This document shows, in pieces, positions 12,920 to 25,200 of a stretch of DNA of 64,000 bases (its first letter is position 1; the number at the start of each line of letters is the position of its first letter). Position numbers and translations under genes: made by a program. Source of the DNA: Diploscapter coronatus (lineage: Eukaryota > Nematoda > Chromadorea > Rhabditida > Rhabditidae); assembly GCA_964036155.1 (NCBI GenBank), contig OZ038423.1:14647249-14711248 (forward strand), in the 5' to 3' direction. Below the pieces are notes generated by a model. The model was not told the origin of the DNA. It made no database searches and was given only the letters and a program-made list of their open reading frames with translations.

Positions 12920-13022
12920 TCTTGTGCCAATGTACCATCTTCATATATTGTTAGGAATGGAATTAGATATTTTGTTGCATTATTATGGTAAGGGACAATT
13001 AAAAACTGAATAACTGCCATTT
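12916..13022 (-). repeat. Dispersed repeat copy 2 (partner at 8656)
   Basis: Second copy of the roughly 95-base repeat described at 8656-8766. It abuts the right end of the TTAA-bounded inverted pair. Confidence 0.75.
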
Positions 13023-13220
13023 CAGACCTAGGGAGCACTTTCGTCAGACGAAAAAATCTATGAGGAGTAGGTCGCTGAGGGAAAATTTTGTATGGCGAGG
13101 TAGGTCGCAAACTTATCATTTTCTAACATGTTAGACATGACTAAGCATTAGTAACAACAGTTTATGAAATGAGCGAAAAATTTTCTTCGAAAATTTGTCC
13201 ACAATATACAAACTAAAATT

Positions 13221-16208
13221 TTAATGAATGTATCTATTGGCTATTGTTTCATCGCACATTCCATTCGAGTGCCAGCCGTTGAGGTCGTTGTACGCTTTGT
13301 GCTCTGCGATGGGCAGCTGCAACCGTCTGCACAGTTCACAGAACCCTGTCGCGTCGTCGTGTTCCAGACGAACTCTGAATTATTTCTTGCTCAACAATTT
13401 GCATAATGCTTGTAAATCCGATTCGGGTCCCTCTATAATCTAGTTTCCATTCAAGCAAAAATCTGTTTTGGTTTCGATAAACTCCTGATCAACTTATTCG
13501 CGGTCAAAATAATATTCACTTAGAAAACATGGCAATGCTCGTGCTGAAGAGAAATTCAGTCGCAGTTTGTGAAGCCAAATAAACTAGAATTAAAATTTGT
13601 CCAGAGACGACATGTCAAAAGATATTCCGACAGAATGGGGAATTTCGACTGATCCAATTAGCTAGAAGATGAAATATAGAAAATAATGTCATGAAAGGAG
13701 CATCTTCTCCCAATGTATCTTTCGAAAATTGAAGAACACTCATTCTACGTTAGCATTTTGGAAAATTGTGAAACTTCATCTATAAGTTCATCACAGTATT
13801 GCACTTTCAAACTATTTCGACCAAAAATAATGCTTACTTGTATTCCTCTCGCCATTTATGATAGTTGAGATAGAGGTTCTTGTCGGCGGCGATTCGATTA
13901 ATCCGCTTAATGAATTCATCGAGATTTTCAAAGTCATCAATTGCGATGTAGGAATCCTCGGGGGCTCCAACATCTCGATAGTATTTCCTCGAAAGAACGA
14001 TTGGCACAGCCATCCTCGGATGCAAAGACTTGTAGAATTTCTCGGTCACATAATTCTTGCAGTTCGTGTTTTCGACAGCAAAATAGAATTTATAGGGCCT
14101 GAAAGAATTTATTTCGATATTTTCGCTGTTTTTAGTTTTGAACCTAATTAATTCTACGACACACTCGTTCAATTGCTTGCCGACCCCGTCGCATCCCGGC
14201 GCTGGTCGTCCGCATCGACCAAATTTATCTATCTGAAATCAATCAAATATCAACATTTTGGAAAAAAAAACATTCTTCGGAAAATGAGTGCAATATTTTC
14301 ACGCTATTTAGAATTACTTAGTTAGCGATTGACTTTGAGCACATTCATCCTCTATCTCGGCGTCAATCTTCAAAATGCAAAAGTTTGCACGTCTCTGATG
14401 TAGAACGATGGATTAGTTTGTCAAAACACATCAAACTAGTCTTTTCGATGATGTAATGAGAAACGACGTGGCAATTTATATCTAGCAAAAGCCATTCCAT
14501 AGTTCTTTCAACACATGCAATGTTCGGTTGACAAAATATGAAGAATCGTTTATGAAGTTTACCGGAAAAGCTTCGAAAGAATTGATCTCATTTTCAAACA
14601 AATGAAAATATAAAAATACGCGTGAAAGATTTACCACAAACCCTTTCTTCTCTAACTTTGCAACAAGTAAGCTTCGTTTGTTCCTTGCGTTACAGTTGCT
14701 GGCCAGCCATACCGCAGGAGGCAAAGACGAGTTTTTCATGGCCCAAATTTCGTCGAAATTGACTTTCTCTGCAACAGCATTTTATCTTTGAGAAATCTAA
14801 ACGAAAAGTAATTACGTTTCTTCTCCAGCTTTTCAAAGCTGCCATACGGATAAACCACGTCTGCATCCAGTCGATATGTCATCGTCCAATTTATAACTCC
14901 TAAAGTCTATTTTTATCGTGGTAGTCAATATATTGGGAAGTGAGCAATAGTCTCATGTCATAGAAATGTTTACTTCCTTTTTGTAATTTGACAAAATTTC
15001 CTCAGAAGCATCGATAAAACTATTACCATTAGGAATTCTTAATCCAGAGTTACCAGGACTCTCGAGGCTAAATGCGACGTAGGGTATATTGAGGTTCCTG
15101 GCCATCGGCGATCTAACAGTTGCCAGATCATACGATTTGAAGTCTGGGTCGTGGAAGACAACTGCATCCGCTCTTTGGATATCCTCTACCCGGTTGGTTA
15201 GATGACAGTAACCCTAGCTATGGATGAGATTACAGAGTTACTTTTCGTAGGTTAGATTTACGACAGAGTTGTGAAGAAATTCAGTCCAACTCGCAACTGA
15301 CGGAAGAAATTGCGAGAACCACTTCTTTGCCGTGGATCTTGTTTTTGTGATCATATTTGCATATTTTATAAGAGCTACAGTAAAGCTCACCTCCGTTTTC
15401 TCACAAATTGCAACTTTTTATTCGAGCTTCTCAGACTTCCTTTGTTTCTAACGTTCTCTATTCCACACTGTCTAGGCACATAATGCTAAGAAACGCCTCC
15501 CTTCATGATAGCGTGACGTAGTAGATAGCGAGTCAGATTTTTCCCTTTCTTGAAGGATAAGCGAGAAACCGCCGGTTGAGAGCACACAGAGAAGCGCGAA
15601 AAAGTTGCAAGTTGCGGAAAACGGAAATACTTTAGTTGAGTAGCATTCCGGTAAGAACCAGTCGTCAGAGATGTTCCAGAGGAAGAACCTTGTGGCTGCA
15701 TAAATCGTCACATTTTTCCTGTTCGTCCAATTTGCCAATGACGAAAGTGGTCTTGTTGTAGGAATAATATAGTCTTTTGTAGTTGTATGGATAGTCGTGT
15801 TCTTATGATTTATCCATCTGGATTTTGCCGATGATCGCTGCGTAGTTGTTGATATTGTGGTGCTCTCAATTTCTGAATAGTTTTTTTTTTATAAACAGAC
15901 CAATTACGGAGTTGTTTCATTCTTGAATTTTACGTCTTGCGGCTTAGAATTTCAAATTTAATTTTAGGCGACGAAATCAATTCGGCTTTATTTAAGATTT
16001 GAAAATCGGTAAGCCACACTGCAACTTGAGATTTAAAAGAAATTTTCGAGCTGGGATGCACTGGTCAGCAATAATGGAATTTAAATTGCTATAGAAACTA
16101 ACCAATTTTCGCGTGTATGAATGTAAAATTAGAATCGAGGGAATTGTACGAATAAATAATAAATACAAAAATGACTGCGATAAATACTACATAAATAATG
16201 ATTTGCAT
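13221..16208 (-). CDS. GT10 alpha-1,3-fucosyltransferase (type II membrane)
   Basis: Exon 1 (16208 to about 16104) encodes a short cytosolic end and a signal anchor (MQIIIYVVFIAVIFVFIIYS). Exon 2 begins with a Ser/Thr-rich stem and enters the catalytic region (RFFLWNISDDWFLPE). Later exons give GYCHLTNRVEDIQRADAVVF, YVAFSLESPG, the acceptor-site stretch TMTYRLDADVVYPYGSFE, VWLASNCNARNKR, and a cysteine-bearing CGRPAPGCDG. The diagnostic GT10 donor motif FYFAVENTNCKNYVTEKFYK is next, followed by AVPIVLSRKYYRDVGAPEDS. The last exon, across an intron of about 450 bases, has the family's C-terminal GFCELCRRL and stops at 13221 (ETIANRYIH). It should act in the Golgi lumen, transferring fucose from GDP-fucose to N-glycan or other GlcNAc. 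Intron phases fit at the TM-stem join and at the final join. The frame around 15.3-15.6 kb (after DWFLPE) is the weakest part. Confidence 0.9.
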
Positions 16209-16739
16209 CCAAGTGAGTTTTTAGGCAAAAGCGTATTTGTTGTATATATGTCAAAAGCGACTATGAATTCAAGAATAACATAAGTTTTACGAAATTGATA
16301 GGCCTAACAATGTTTGCACAGATTGATATTCTAAAGATGATCTATTGTCTATGAGATTGGCTTGTATAAAGCCAACTCATCACATATGAAAGCTTCAATA
16401 TTCGTTCAACGTAAAATGGTGCAATGCGAGTGCTAGACCCGAATAAAATGATATTAGAAATTCGAAAATTATTTTCATTATCTTTGAAAGTTAGCATACT
16501 TATCTAAATGTTGAGTTTAAAACATTTATTGTCAAACATAGTGATAATTGCGATAACAAGTAACTAATTGGACAACCCAACAATTTTTGAACAATCGTTT
16601 TTGAAAGATCAAATGAAAAGGAGGTAATTTGTGGACATGAGAAATTTAAGATAGAAGATAATTTGCAAGATAGAATAATCTAGAAGTTTTGAAAATGAGG
16701 ATGGTTATTGATTTCCTCTAGCCATTCTATGCCTGCTGT
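16209..16739. other. Intergenic between GT10 and zinc-finger genes
   Basis: AT-rich. It should hold the GT10 promoter or leader (minus strand) and the 3' end of the upstream zinc-finger gene. Nothing else seen. Confidence 0.5.
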
Positions 16740-19700
16740 TCAGTCAGTTCCTGAAATGCCAATATTTCTGGTATGATTGAAAATGACAGGGTTAAAATTT
16801 ACGTTGCTGTCAGAAACTCCCTTCGGAATGAACCAGTCATAAGGCAATTTGGAGAAGATGAATTCGGGATCTCCGAAGCACAGCCTCGACGTCTCTTTCA
16901 CGGCAGTCAGATCCCATTTCTGAAATTGCATTATTTATAAATGTCATTTTTGAATAGAAATGACTAGGAAAAGTGATATGCAATTTGTAATACGAATACA
17001 GAAAATGTAAATAAAACCTCATGAAGAGAAAATGAAATCGTTTCACTAAATTTTTAAAACTGCTTCATAGTTAAACAAAATGAAACTGTAATTTGGAATG
17101 TTTTCATTATAGAAAAGATTTTCCATCAATATATATCTGAGAAAAAGAAGGCAAGATGAATGAAAATAAATAATATCGAGAACTCGTCCTTACTATCATT
17201 TTTTTTGTAATTTTCTCTAGTTTGTCGATTAGTTATTTCTCATATTAAATTCTGCAAAAATAAAACTTCAAGCTTTTTATGTTTCGATATTACATAAAAC
17301 AAATTATAGTAATAAAAGAATTCGAACAAACCGAGATATTGTCGGTGTAGCAGTTACCCCGTCCGTGATTGGCCAGGCCGTGCTTCTGGACGCTGATTTT
17401 ATCGACACTCTCGAACTCGCACAAATTGCAGCTGTAGCGGCTGACGGAGTGCAAGTCCCGAAAGTGGATCACGAAATGGTTGATCAGGTCCTGAATTCCT
17501 CCTTATAAATTGATAGCAGGTGCTATATTTTTATATCCAATAGCATTTTTTTCGTGGATAAGCAGAGGATAAGAATAATTATCTTGTTGAACCAGACCAT
17601 AAATATGTAGAAAAAATTACTTGTAATGAATAATTTGTTTAAAAATCCATCATGAATATTTTTACCAGAGATTTTTCGAGACTAATTGGCTTGCTGCAGA
17701 TGTTGCACTCACGAGTCGGCCCGACCACTTCCAATTCCTGTCTGTTTCTATTCTGCTCATTTTCATTCTCATTGTCCTGTTCCAGAGGCACATTCTCGTT
17801 TTCCTCAGCGATCCCTTCGTCCTGAGCAAATTCATCAAAATAACGGAAAACAATCAGATTTGATCAACAAATCAAGATAAAATCATCATCGCACATTGAA
17901 AGAATACTAAATGGTCAAAAATGATAAGTGTTGGAAGAGGGTAACTCGGAAAAGGACTGGGACTGCAATGAATACGACCCACAATAATTCCAGAGAAGGC
18001 TCGCCATCTTCTTTACAAAGTCTATATCTAACTTAATATCGTCAGTTGCCATCATAAGTTGCGAGCCTTTTCTGAAGCTATTGCAGCAGCTCTTATTCGT
18101 TGCGGTTTCGGTTCTTTTCCGAAATATCGAAAAAGAAAGGTTGTTCGAATAGAAAATTGGAGTTTTAAAGATGTGAAAAATTGCAACCTTTTCTTCATCT
18201 CTGGACTCCTCCAAATGGTGATTCCTCCAGCTGACAGGCATTCGCTCGCAAACCAAGTCGAAATCGCCGAACGTCTGCTGGGAGATTTGCCTCACCTTGT
18301 TCTCCGTCCACTTCTGAGTGAAATAAGTTTAGAATTTTGTCTTTCTCAAATTCAGATAAATTCCAAACAATATTTTTAGTTATAAAAGTCGAATTTCCGT
18401 GAACAATGCAAAGTTTCTTATTGATAACATCTTTTTAGAATTCTCGAAATAAAAAATCGAACTAACCAGAATATTGTCGATGAAAGTTCCCCTCTCGTTA
18501 GGATGACTGCCTTTATGATGCGTGACGATGCTAGTTCTATAGGGCGTCTGATAGCTGCATCCATTCGATTTGCAGCTGTAGCGGAACAGGCCGAACGAAC
18601 TCGCCATGTGACTGCAGATGTGCTTCTGTAAATTGACAATTTTCGGGAAAACTCGAAACCATCCCAATACGCCAAAGTAGTTTACAAAATGAAAGCGTTT
18701 CTCTGCCTACTCCTAGCCCTATACACACTATTCCTCATTATGTTGCGACAGTTTCAAATTTGCGAAAATTCGAAATTAACTGGAAATGGGAGATAATTCT
18801 TAGCCTTTTTCAATTGAAGTCGGAATTGTTTCCATTTATGGTAGCATTTTCAAAATGCGAAACTGAAAAGAAGGACCTAGTGCTTCTGAAGACTCACCAA
18901 AATGACGGAGATTTCGATATCTCGGTTGCAAATCGAGCAGTGTTTGCTGGAATTTCTGATTCCCCTCGCAACAATTTGAGGCGATTTCTCCGATGCTTCC
19001 GAAGTCTCGTTAGTCAGAGGGGTTTCGGAACGCTGAAATGAGAAAACATGATTTTCTTTCAGCCGAAATTTCACAATACACGTCCAAAAGAGTCCTCCAC
19101 AGTAACCCTGCTGTCGCTCAACTCCTCTTCCTGTTCGATTGCACCGTTACCATCACTCCTTGCAGGTTTCTCCTCGCTGTAGTAGTCCTTGCACGCCTTC
19201 TAAAAATCAAAGTGTTGCAATAATATAAATTTCATAATATTTTGATGTACATATTATCTTCATCGAAGAAAAGTAAGCAATGAAATAAAACGTTCTAGCT
19301 TTTGTCTCGAAGATAATAAAAATGGTAAAAAAACTATTATCAGAAAATTATGGCTGCATTCGTTACCAACCACCATGAATAAGTTTTGTACCTGGAAAAT
19401 CCTGTCCATGTTGTCATCCCAGGTATCGACGACAGTGTGCATGTCCTCGCACTTGTGTTGCCTGCGGATGTGATTCACCACGTCGATGCGACGATACATC
19501 TTGTAGCCGCAATTCGAAGCAGAACAGATGTAACGGCAGATCTGCGAATTATTGATTCAGAAATAAAGAATTAGTGATTCCAGCCGCCTTTTTAATTTTC
19601 TATATTTTTTGAACTGAGAAATTATCAAACTAATGTATATTTGATACACTTTATAGTTTGAAGAAGAAAGAGGTTTCAACAATTTTTTAATTGATCCGCA

Positions 19701-20720
19701 ATCTCTTACATTTTCCCTTTCATAGAGGTGTTTGTAAACGTGAAGAGTTTTGTGGCATCGGTACACCATCGAATCGCATACATTGCAGTGAAGTGCATCT
19801 TCTTCGGAGCTGAAAATGGAATGAAAAATGCACGAAGACCAATAGAAAACCAAATTGGTTCAAATTGATAGAAAGAAGTATATCATTGACAAGTTACTTG
19901 ATATGATTTCCGAATCCTCTCTTTGCAGGCCTTTTCCTGCCTCTACCAGAAGGAACGTATTCCTCGTCATCCGGATCGAGAATTTCCAAGCCATTCTTGT
20001 CCTCTTCAACCGGAGAGTCATCCTCTTTCAAGTCAATTTTCGGCTTCTTCCTGAAAACAATAATTTCTCAAAAGAATCTCAAAACGATCTACACTATGCA
20101 TAATTTGAAATCATCTTTCACATAGTTTGTTGTTGTGTTTTAATTTTAAATCGAACAAATTTGTCAAAATTAAGAAGAAATTCTTACGGTGTCTGGTTGA
20201 TGCGTCTGAAGGCGGAATTCTGCGACTGGAGGGGCGGAGCCGCGTTTTCGGGAGGCAAAGTCTGTTTCTTGACGTCTGAAACTCGATGGTTTGAATATTA
20301 GCATTTTCTATACTTTTCTGCATTTAAAAATCTCCATAAAGAGAATAACATGGTTTTTTTTCAAAAATAGATCAATTTATTACAAAGTGTATCGAAATTT
20401 TCCCCGGGAGAAATTGTTTCAAATCGTAAAACACGTAGTTTTTTAGCCTGAAAAGTTTTAAAGCGATCAAAAACCTCCTACCAGAAGCACTATCGAGGGA
20501 GGCAGGTTTTTTGAGAGCCATGTGATTGTGAGCGAACATCAAATTAGGCTGGATCATAGCGAAAGGGAAGGGCACCTGCACCTGCACCCGCATCGTCCCC
20601 CCGCCTGTTTGCACCTTCTGCAGCGCCCGTTGTCTCTCTTCGAACTGCATCATGCGCGACTGTTCGATGTACTTCTTCAACTGGGCTCTCTTCCCAGAAT
20701 CCGGAATGTAGATGAACTGA
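16740..20720 (-). CDS. Modular C2H2 zinc-finger protein, minus-strand member
   Basis: A long multi-exon gene ending at 16740. The first exon clearly belonging to it starts after an acceptor at about 20720 (FIYIPDSGKRAQLKKYIEQ) and joins DVKKQTLPPEN, then an acidic and basic linker (GRGRKRPAKRGFGN). Three tandem modules follow. Each has finger A, finger B and a tail. Module 1 is LHCNVCDSMVYRCHKTLHV, YICSASNCGYKMYRRIDV and WDDNMDRIFQ. Module 2 is KHCSICNRDIEISVIL, YSCKSNGCSYQTPYRTS and KVRQISQQTFGDFDLVCE. Module 3 is RECNICSKPISLEKSL, YSCNLCEFESVDKISVQ and VKETSRLCFGDPEFIFSK. In modules 2 and 3 an intron splits finger A at the same place, between the Cys pair and the His pair. This implies exon-level tandem duplication. 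It is probably nuclear; I do not recognise a named family. The 5' end may be an exon at 21531 (see next entry). Confidence 0.75.
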
Positions 20721-21002
20721 AAATCGAAAACATGAAGTTTCCATAATTCCTATGATATTCGGAAAGGATAACATCTTAGCTGAACATTATTCTATCCATT
20801 TGAGTGAAAATATTCCTGTCAATTTTTCACTATTTTTGAACTTCTCGAATAAATACCCGAGCCTGATCTTCTTTCATCAAATCTATACCGACTCATTTTC
20901 GCAAACGCCGTGTCTTTCATAGCGAACGATCAACATCAATTTACGAAAAGTTAAAACGAGAACATTTTCTATCAAAATAGTCGATTTTGGTTGATTATAA
21001 TA

Positions 21003-21531
21003 TCAAGTCGCCTTGGACTCCTGTTCGCGATGCGCAGCCAAGGCGTGTTCCTGCAGCATCTCGACAGTCGCTCTCTTCTTTTCACAGATCGAGCACTGCC
21101 ACGGGTACCTAAGCATAAAACTTTTTTCCTGTATTTGTCAAAAATTTTAGGTTAGGAAGCTGATGATAAATACAAGGGGCTCCAGAAAATGATTTTCAAC
21201 CAATCGAAAATTTAGATAACTGACCACTCCATATGCTCGTCTGCAATATGCGCCTCCAGCAATTCTCCGTCCTCTCGTTTGATCGGGCACAGAGGACAGA
21301 TCATCTGAGCTTTCGATGATCAATATTTGAAAAAAGCTATCAGGATAATTTTCTGACAATTTCGTCATGAAGTAGCATAAAATGGCTAGTCTCAAAATTT
21401 TCATTTGCGAGGCATTTTATATTTTAAGATGTCGTAGTGCTTTCAAATATTCATTCCTGAAAACTCTCATCTGAATCACTCACCATTGGCTCGCTTTCCC
21501 TGTTCGGTCCGCCAACATCCGACGATGCCAT
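21003..21531 (-). CDS. Short two-finger C2H2 protein or 5' exons of the larger gene
   Basis: Three exons join in phase from an ATG at 21531 (MASSDVGGPNRESEPM) to a stop at 21003. They encode about 75 residues with two complete C2H2 fingers, CPLCPIKREDGELLEAHIAD and CSICEKKRATVEMLQEHALA. The reading ends QESKAT then TGA, with no usable donor before the stop. The next exon (20720) starts in phase 0, which matches exon 1 (also phase 0) but not exon 3. Two readings are therefore possible: a separate tiny gene upstream of the large one, or one gene where exon 1 splices either to the finger exons (short form) or directly to 20720 (long form). No AATAAA was seen between 21003 and 20720, which slightly favours the second. 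Confidence 0.6.
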
Positions 21532-22231
21532 TTTGAGATGGAGCTGGAAAAAGTTTAAGCGATGATTAGGAAGGTAAACCTGGACCGAGTGAAGGAGAAG
21601 AAGTGGCGCGACAACCTGCTCGGCAGGGAAAATCGATAAGTGAACAGGGAAAACTTCGCATTGAACAAGGGAAGGGAAGCGTGGAATAACCACTTGCTGC
21701 ATGCATGGCGAGGAAGAGAAAGGAACGTCATAAACCAGCACGAATCAATGACAAGAAGATCGTGAAGTTCATGTCAAACGAACCTGCTGAAGAGTGCATG
21801 AAACGAAGAAAAAATATGGAAGTCTGAAAACGATGATAGCGACAAGTTTTCAGCATGCGACTACTTTGCAAATGCATACAATTTGACTGCAATTTCGACA
21901 GGAAATTAGGGATTTGCATTAAAATGCATTTTTGCAAGGCACTAGATAATTTCGGTCACTCTCATGCTAATAATAGTCACATGGCCTTCGTTTACCTTGT
22001 CGTTGCATAAATTGCGTCGTGGTATAAAATCGTTTTTCTTCGCGTCGCCTTTTAATTTTATCATAATTCTTGGTAATTATCAGATCAATAATTAGTATAA
22101 TTAGTCCAGAAATTTGCATATTTGTACCTCTCATCATTCTGCGTAACTTTCTTGACTATAATGCTGAGTTTTCACTTTGTTCGATTTTTTATTTACTAGA
22201 TTTCTGAGTTGCATTTATTTTCAGTGTGAAG
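21532..22231. promoter_or_regulatory. Shared upstream region of two divergent zinc-finger genes
   Basis: About 700 bases lie between the first ATG of the minus-strand zinc-finger locus (21531) and that of the plus-strand one (22232). A shared or bidirectional promoter is an inference from the arrangement; no specific factor site is claimed. Confidence 0.4.
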
Positions 22232-25200
22232 ATGCCGAACGTTTTCGAGCCAGAATTTCCCGAGCAGTTCCTCGACGAATCTAAGTTTCCACCGGTTTTG
22301 AACGAAGTATAAAACGAATTTATTGAATTTGAAAAAAAAAACGCTTTTCAGGAAGTTTCAAGCGAACCGAGTTCAAAACGGATGAAATCTTCAGAATCTT
22401 CCGAATTTGGAAACGATGGTCTTCCTGTCAGTGCACTTTTGGATCAGTCTGATGAATCGATCAAAACAGGTAAGAACTATTAACGTGAATCTTTCTCTGA
22501 AACATTTTACTATCATGAGCTAGGTTGTGCGGAATATCAACTCCGGGTGTTTTTGGATCTTAGAATTCTGACTCCGATTCCGAAGTTTTCTAAAATTTAA
22601 TTTAAATTTTCAATGAAAAGAAACGTTATCTTCATGATTTCAGAGGAAGAGCCGGTTCCTGACAACGGCAAACCGAGCTGTTCAAAATCAATCACTTCTT
22701 CCTTACAAAATTCCGGACCAAATTTGAAGCGACCCGTTGAAAAGACAGCATACAATGGTAGGACCAAGATAGGGCTGGCTCTAGCTGAACGCAGGAGAAG
22801 GTGATTTTTTCCTATTTTTGCGGAATAAATTTTAAAAATTGAGATAGTATTTAGAAGCGATTTACGTATAAGAAAATAGTTTTTGCGATGTGTACAGATA
22901 ATCTCGCAAAATATGACAATGGAAAATACTTGATTTTCAGACCGAACGAGCCAGGCTTCATATGCATTTTGTGCGACAAATTCGTCTTCCTTTCCAACGT
23001 AACTCTCCATGCAGCCGTGCACTTGTCCAAGGATAAATATGTAAGAGATAAATGTTCGTTTCTGAATATGAATTTCGCTAAATTTTAACAAATTTTATTG
23101 GCTGATGGATGTGAAAATCGAGAACGAGACTTTTTGGAATACAGCTTTTCTTCTATCGCGCTCGCCGTTAAACTTCGGCGCTGGAAAGAGCGCGCTCGAA
23201 TGAGAAATGTGTTACTCCTTCTTTTGCCAGTTATTATGAAAAGGGAATAACCTCATTTCTCATTGGAGCACGCTCTTTCCAGTGTCGACTTCTAGCGGCG
23301 AGTACGATAGCACAATGCTCATAATGCAGGAAATCATCAAAGATTTATACTTTATTGGACGGATTAATTTTATTTCGAAATAATCTAATCACAGCTTTAA
23401 ATTTACGTAGGAATACAAATATTCAGTTCACTCGCTACGTTTGCATTTTCCCTGACTGCTCCTACACGAACAGAGGCAGCATCAACATGGAGGACCACAT
23501 TCAAGTCAGCCACATGGTTGGAATGGACTACAAGTGCCATGCGGGGATGGAGAAGGAGACTGAAGTCAGGGCGAGAATTTCGGTTAGTTGTGTTAGTTTT
23601 TGTGAAAGTTTAAAAATTGTAAGGAAGAACTTTCGGTGTAAAACATTTCAAATATTAATTATCAAAGACATTTTCGAGATTTGTTTTACACAAGCTTGTT
23701 CTAATCATTTACACCTTCCTAGAGATGACTTTGTTCCAGAATCAAGTGATCCTTTGTTTCGGCGACATCAGCGCTGCTTCGGATAGTGCTCAGGGCACTT
23801 CTGAAGGAGAATTACAAGTCGTCAAATGCGACATTCCAGTTCATGTGAGTCAATTTTTGAAACTTCTTCAAAACCAGTGAAATTTTCATCTTTACTATAT
23901 TATATAGGTGTAATTTATACCGCTTTGAAAGGAGATTTGACAATTGATTCTTCGGACGTCCGTTCATTATTTTCATAAACTCTAGATATTATTATCATCT
24001 CAAATTTCATTGCATTCCCCAAGAAATTCTGAGGATGAAATCGTTTTCTTTTTAGAAACTAAAACCGAAAAACGATCTGAATGTTCTTCCAGCGAAGAAG
24101 AAGAGGAACAGTCCTGAGCCGACGAACGTGAAGAAAACGGTGATAATGGGTAGTCTGCACTGCAGGATCTGCAGCAAATTCGTCGAGACCCCGATCACAT
24201 CGGATGCTGTCATCGAACACGCATTCATTCACGGGCATGAGAAGTTCGGAATGACTCACTACTACTGCAGGTATAATGCTCATAAAACTGTTAACCGTAT
24301 GATTACAGTAGCTCCTTCTATTTTATTACTATCCTATTCTGAAAAAATAATATGAAGAAAAGAGGGACAAGAAATACACGAGTAAATGTAGAGTTATGTA
24401 AAAATGCAATGTTTCAGTAAGGGCGTCGTTAGATTAAAAATGAGAATTGTTAACATTTTGTTCAGGTTTTGAATAAATCAAAGTTGAAAAAGGCCAATGA
24501 ATATGATTACAGACGATGCCGAGGCTACTCAACTGCCTACCTATCAGAGATAACCCTGCACGATGAAAAGGAGCATCACAGCGCTCAATGTTTCGAGAAT
24601 TTTTCGAAGGTTTACTTTTATTCTACAGAACCTAATTTATTGTCGAAAGTTAAGGCTGCGAGTACTTTTGTCTCGAAAATATAAAATGAAGTGTCATTGT
24701 CATCTAAATTTCAGAACTGGTCGGACTCGATGATCCGCAAGCTATCGACGCAGTGCTACGGCAATCCGAACTTGCTGCCGCAATTACTGCAACGAGATCC
24801 TGTCAACGTGGATGAGGAGATCATGCGAAACGCTGAAATGGAACTCAAGTCTACCTCGTCGCTCTACATGGTCGCTAAAAGGCCGGAGCCAAAAATGGTG
24901 AGATTTAAAAAAAAATAATCTTCAAATTTTTCAGGTATAATGAGCTGAGATTTAGTAATGTATAGATTTAATGGGCCTCAAATAGATGGTTAGAGCCCGT
25001 AATCACCTTTGCAGGAATGGGCATTTCCGGTTGATTTCGAGTGAAAAAGTTGGGTGAGGGTGTCAATGTATGATTTCGAAAAAGAAAAACTTAATTATCT
25101 AGGAAAATTGAGTTACTTGACCCTAATCTTGTTGCAAAGCAAAGGAAAGAAAAATTCGCGGGGTGATTCCTCCATTTTATGGCGGATACTGCATTTGTGC

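Larger units (their letters stand above)
10765..13220. other. Repeat-bearing gene gap
   Basis: No complete gene. 10.77-11.75 kb is AT-rich with nothing recognised. 11.8-12.28 kb has features of a solo LTR. 12546-12919 is an inverted pair of related segments bounded by TTAA. 12916-13022 is the second copy of the 8.66 kb repeat. 13026-13080 is a copy of the GCACTTTCGTCAGACG repeat. Confidence 0.6.

Noticed and set aside
16740..16931. Seemingly isolated exon first suspected to be a glycosyltransferase piece
   Set aside because: Comparison with the other modules shows it is the tail exon of the third zinc-finger module.
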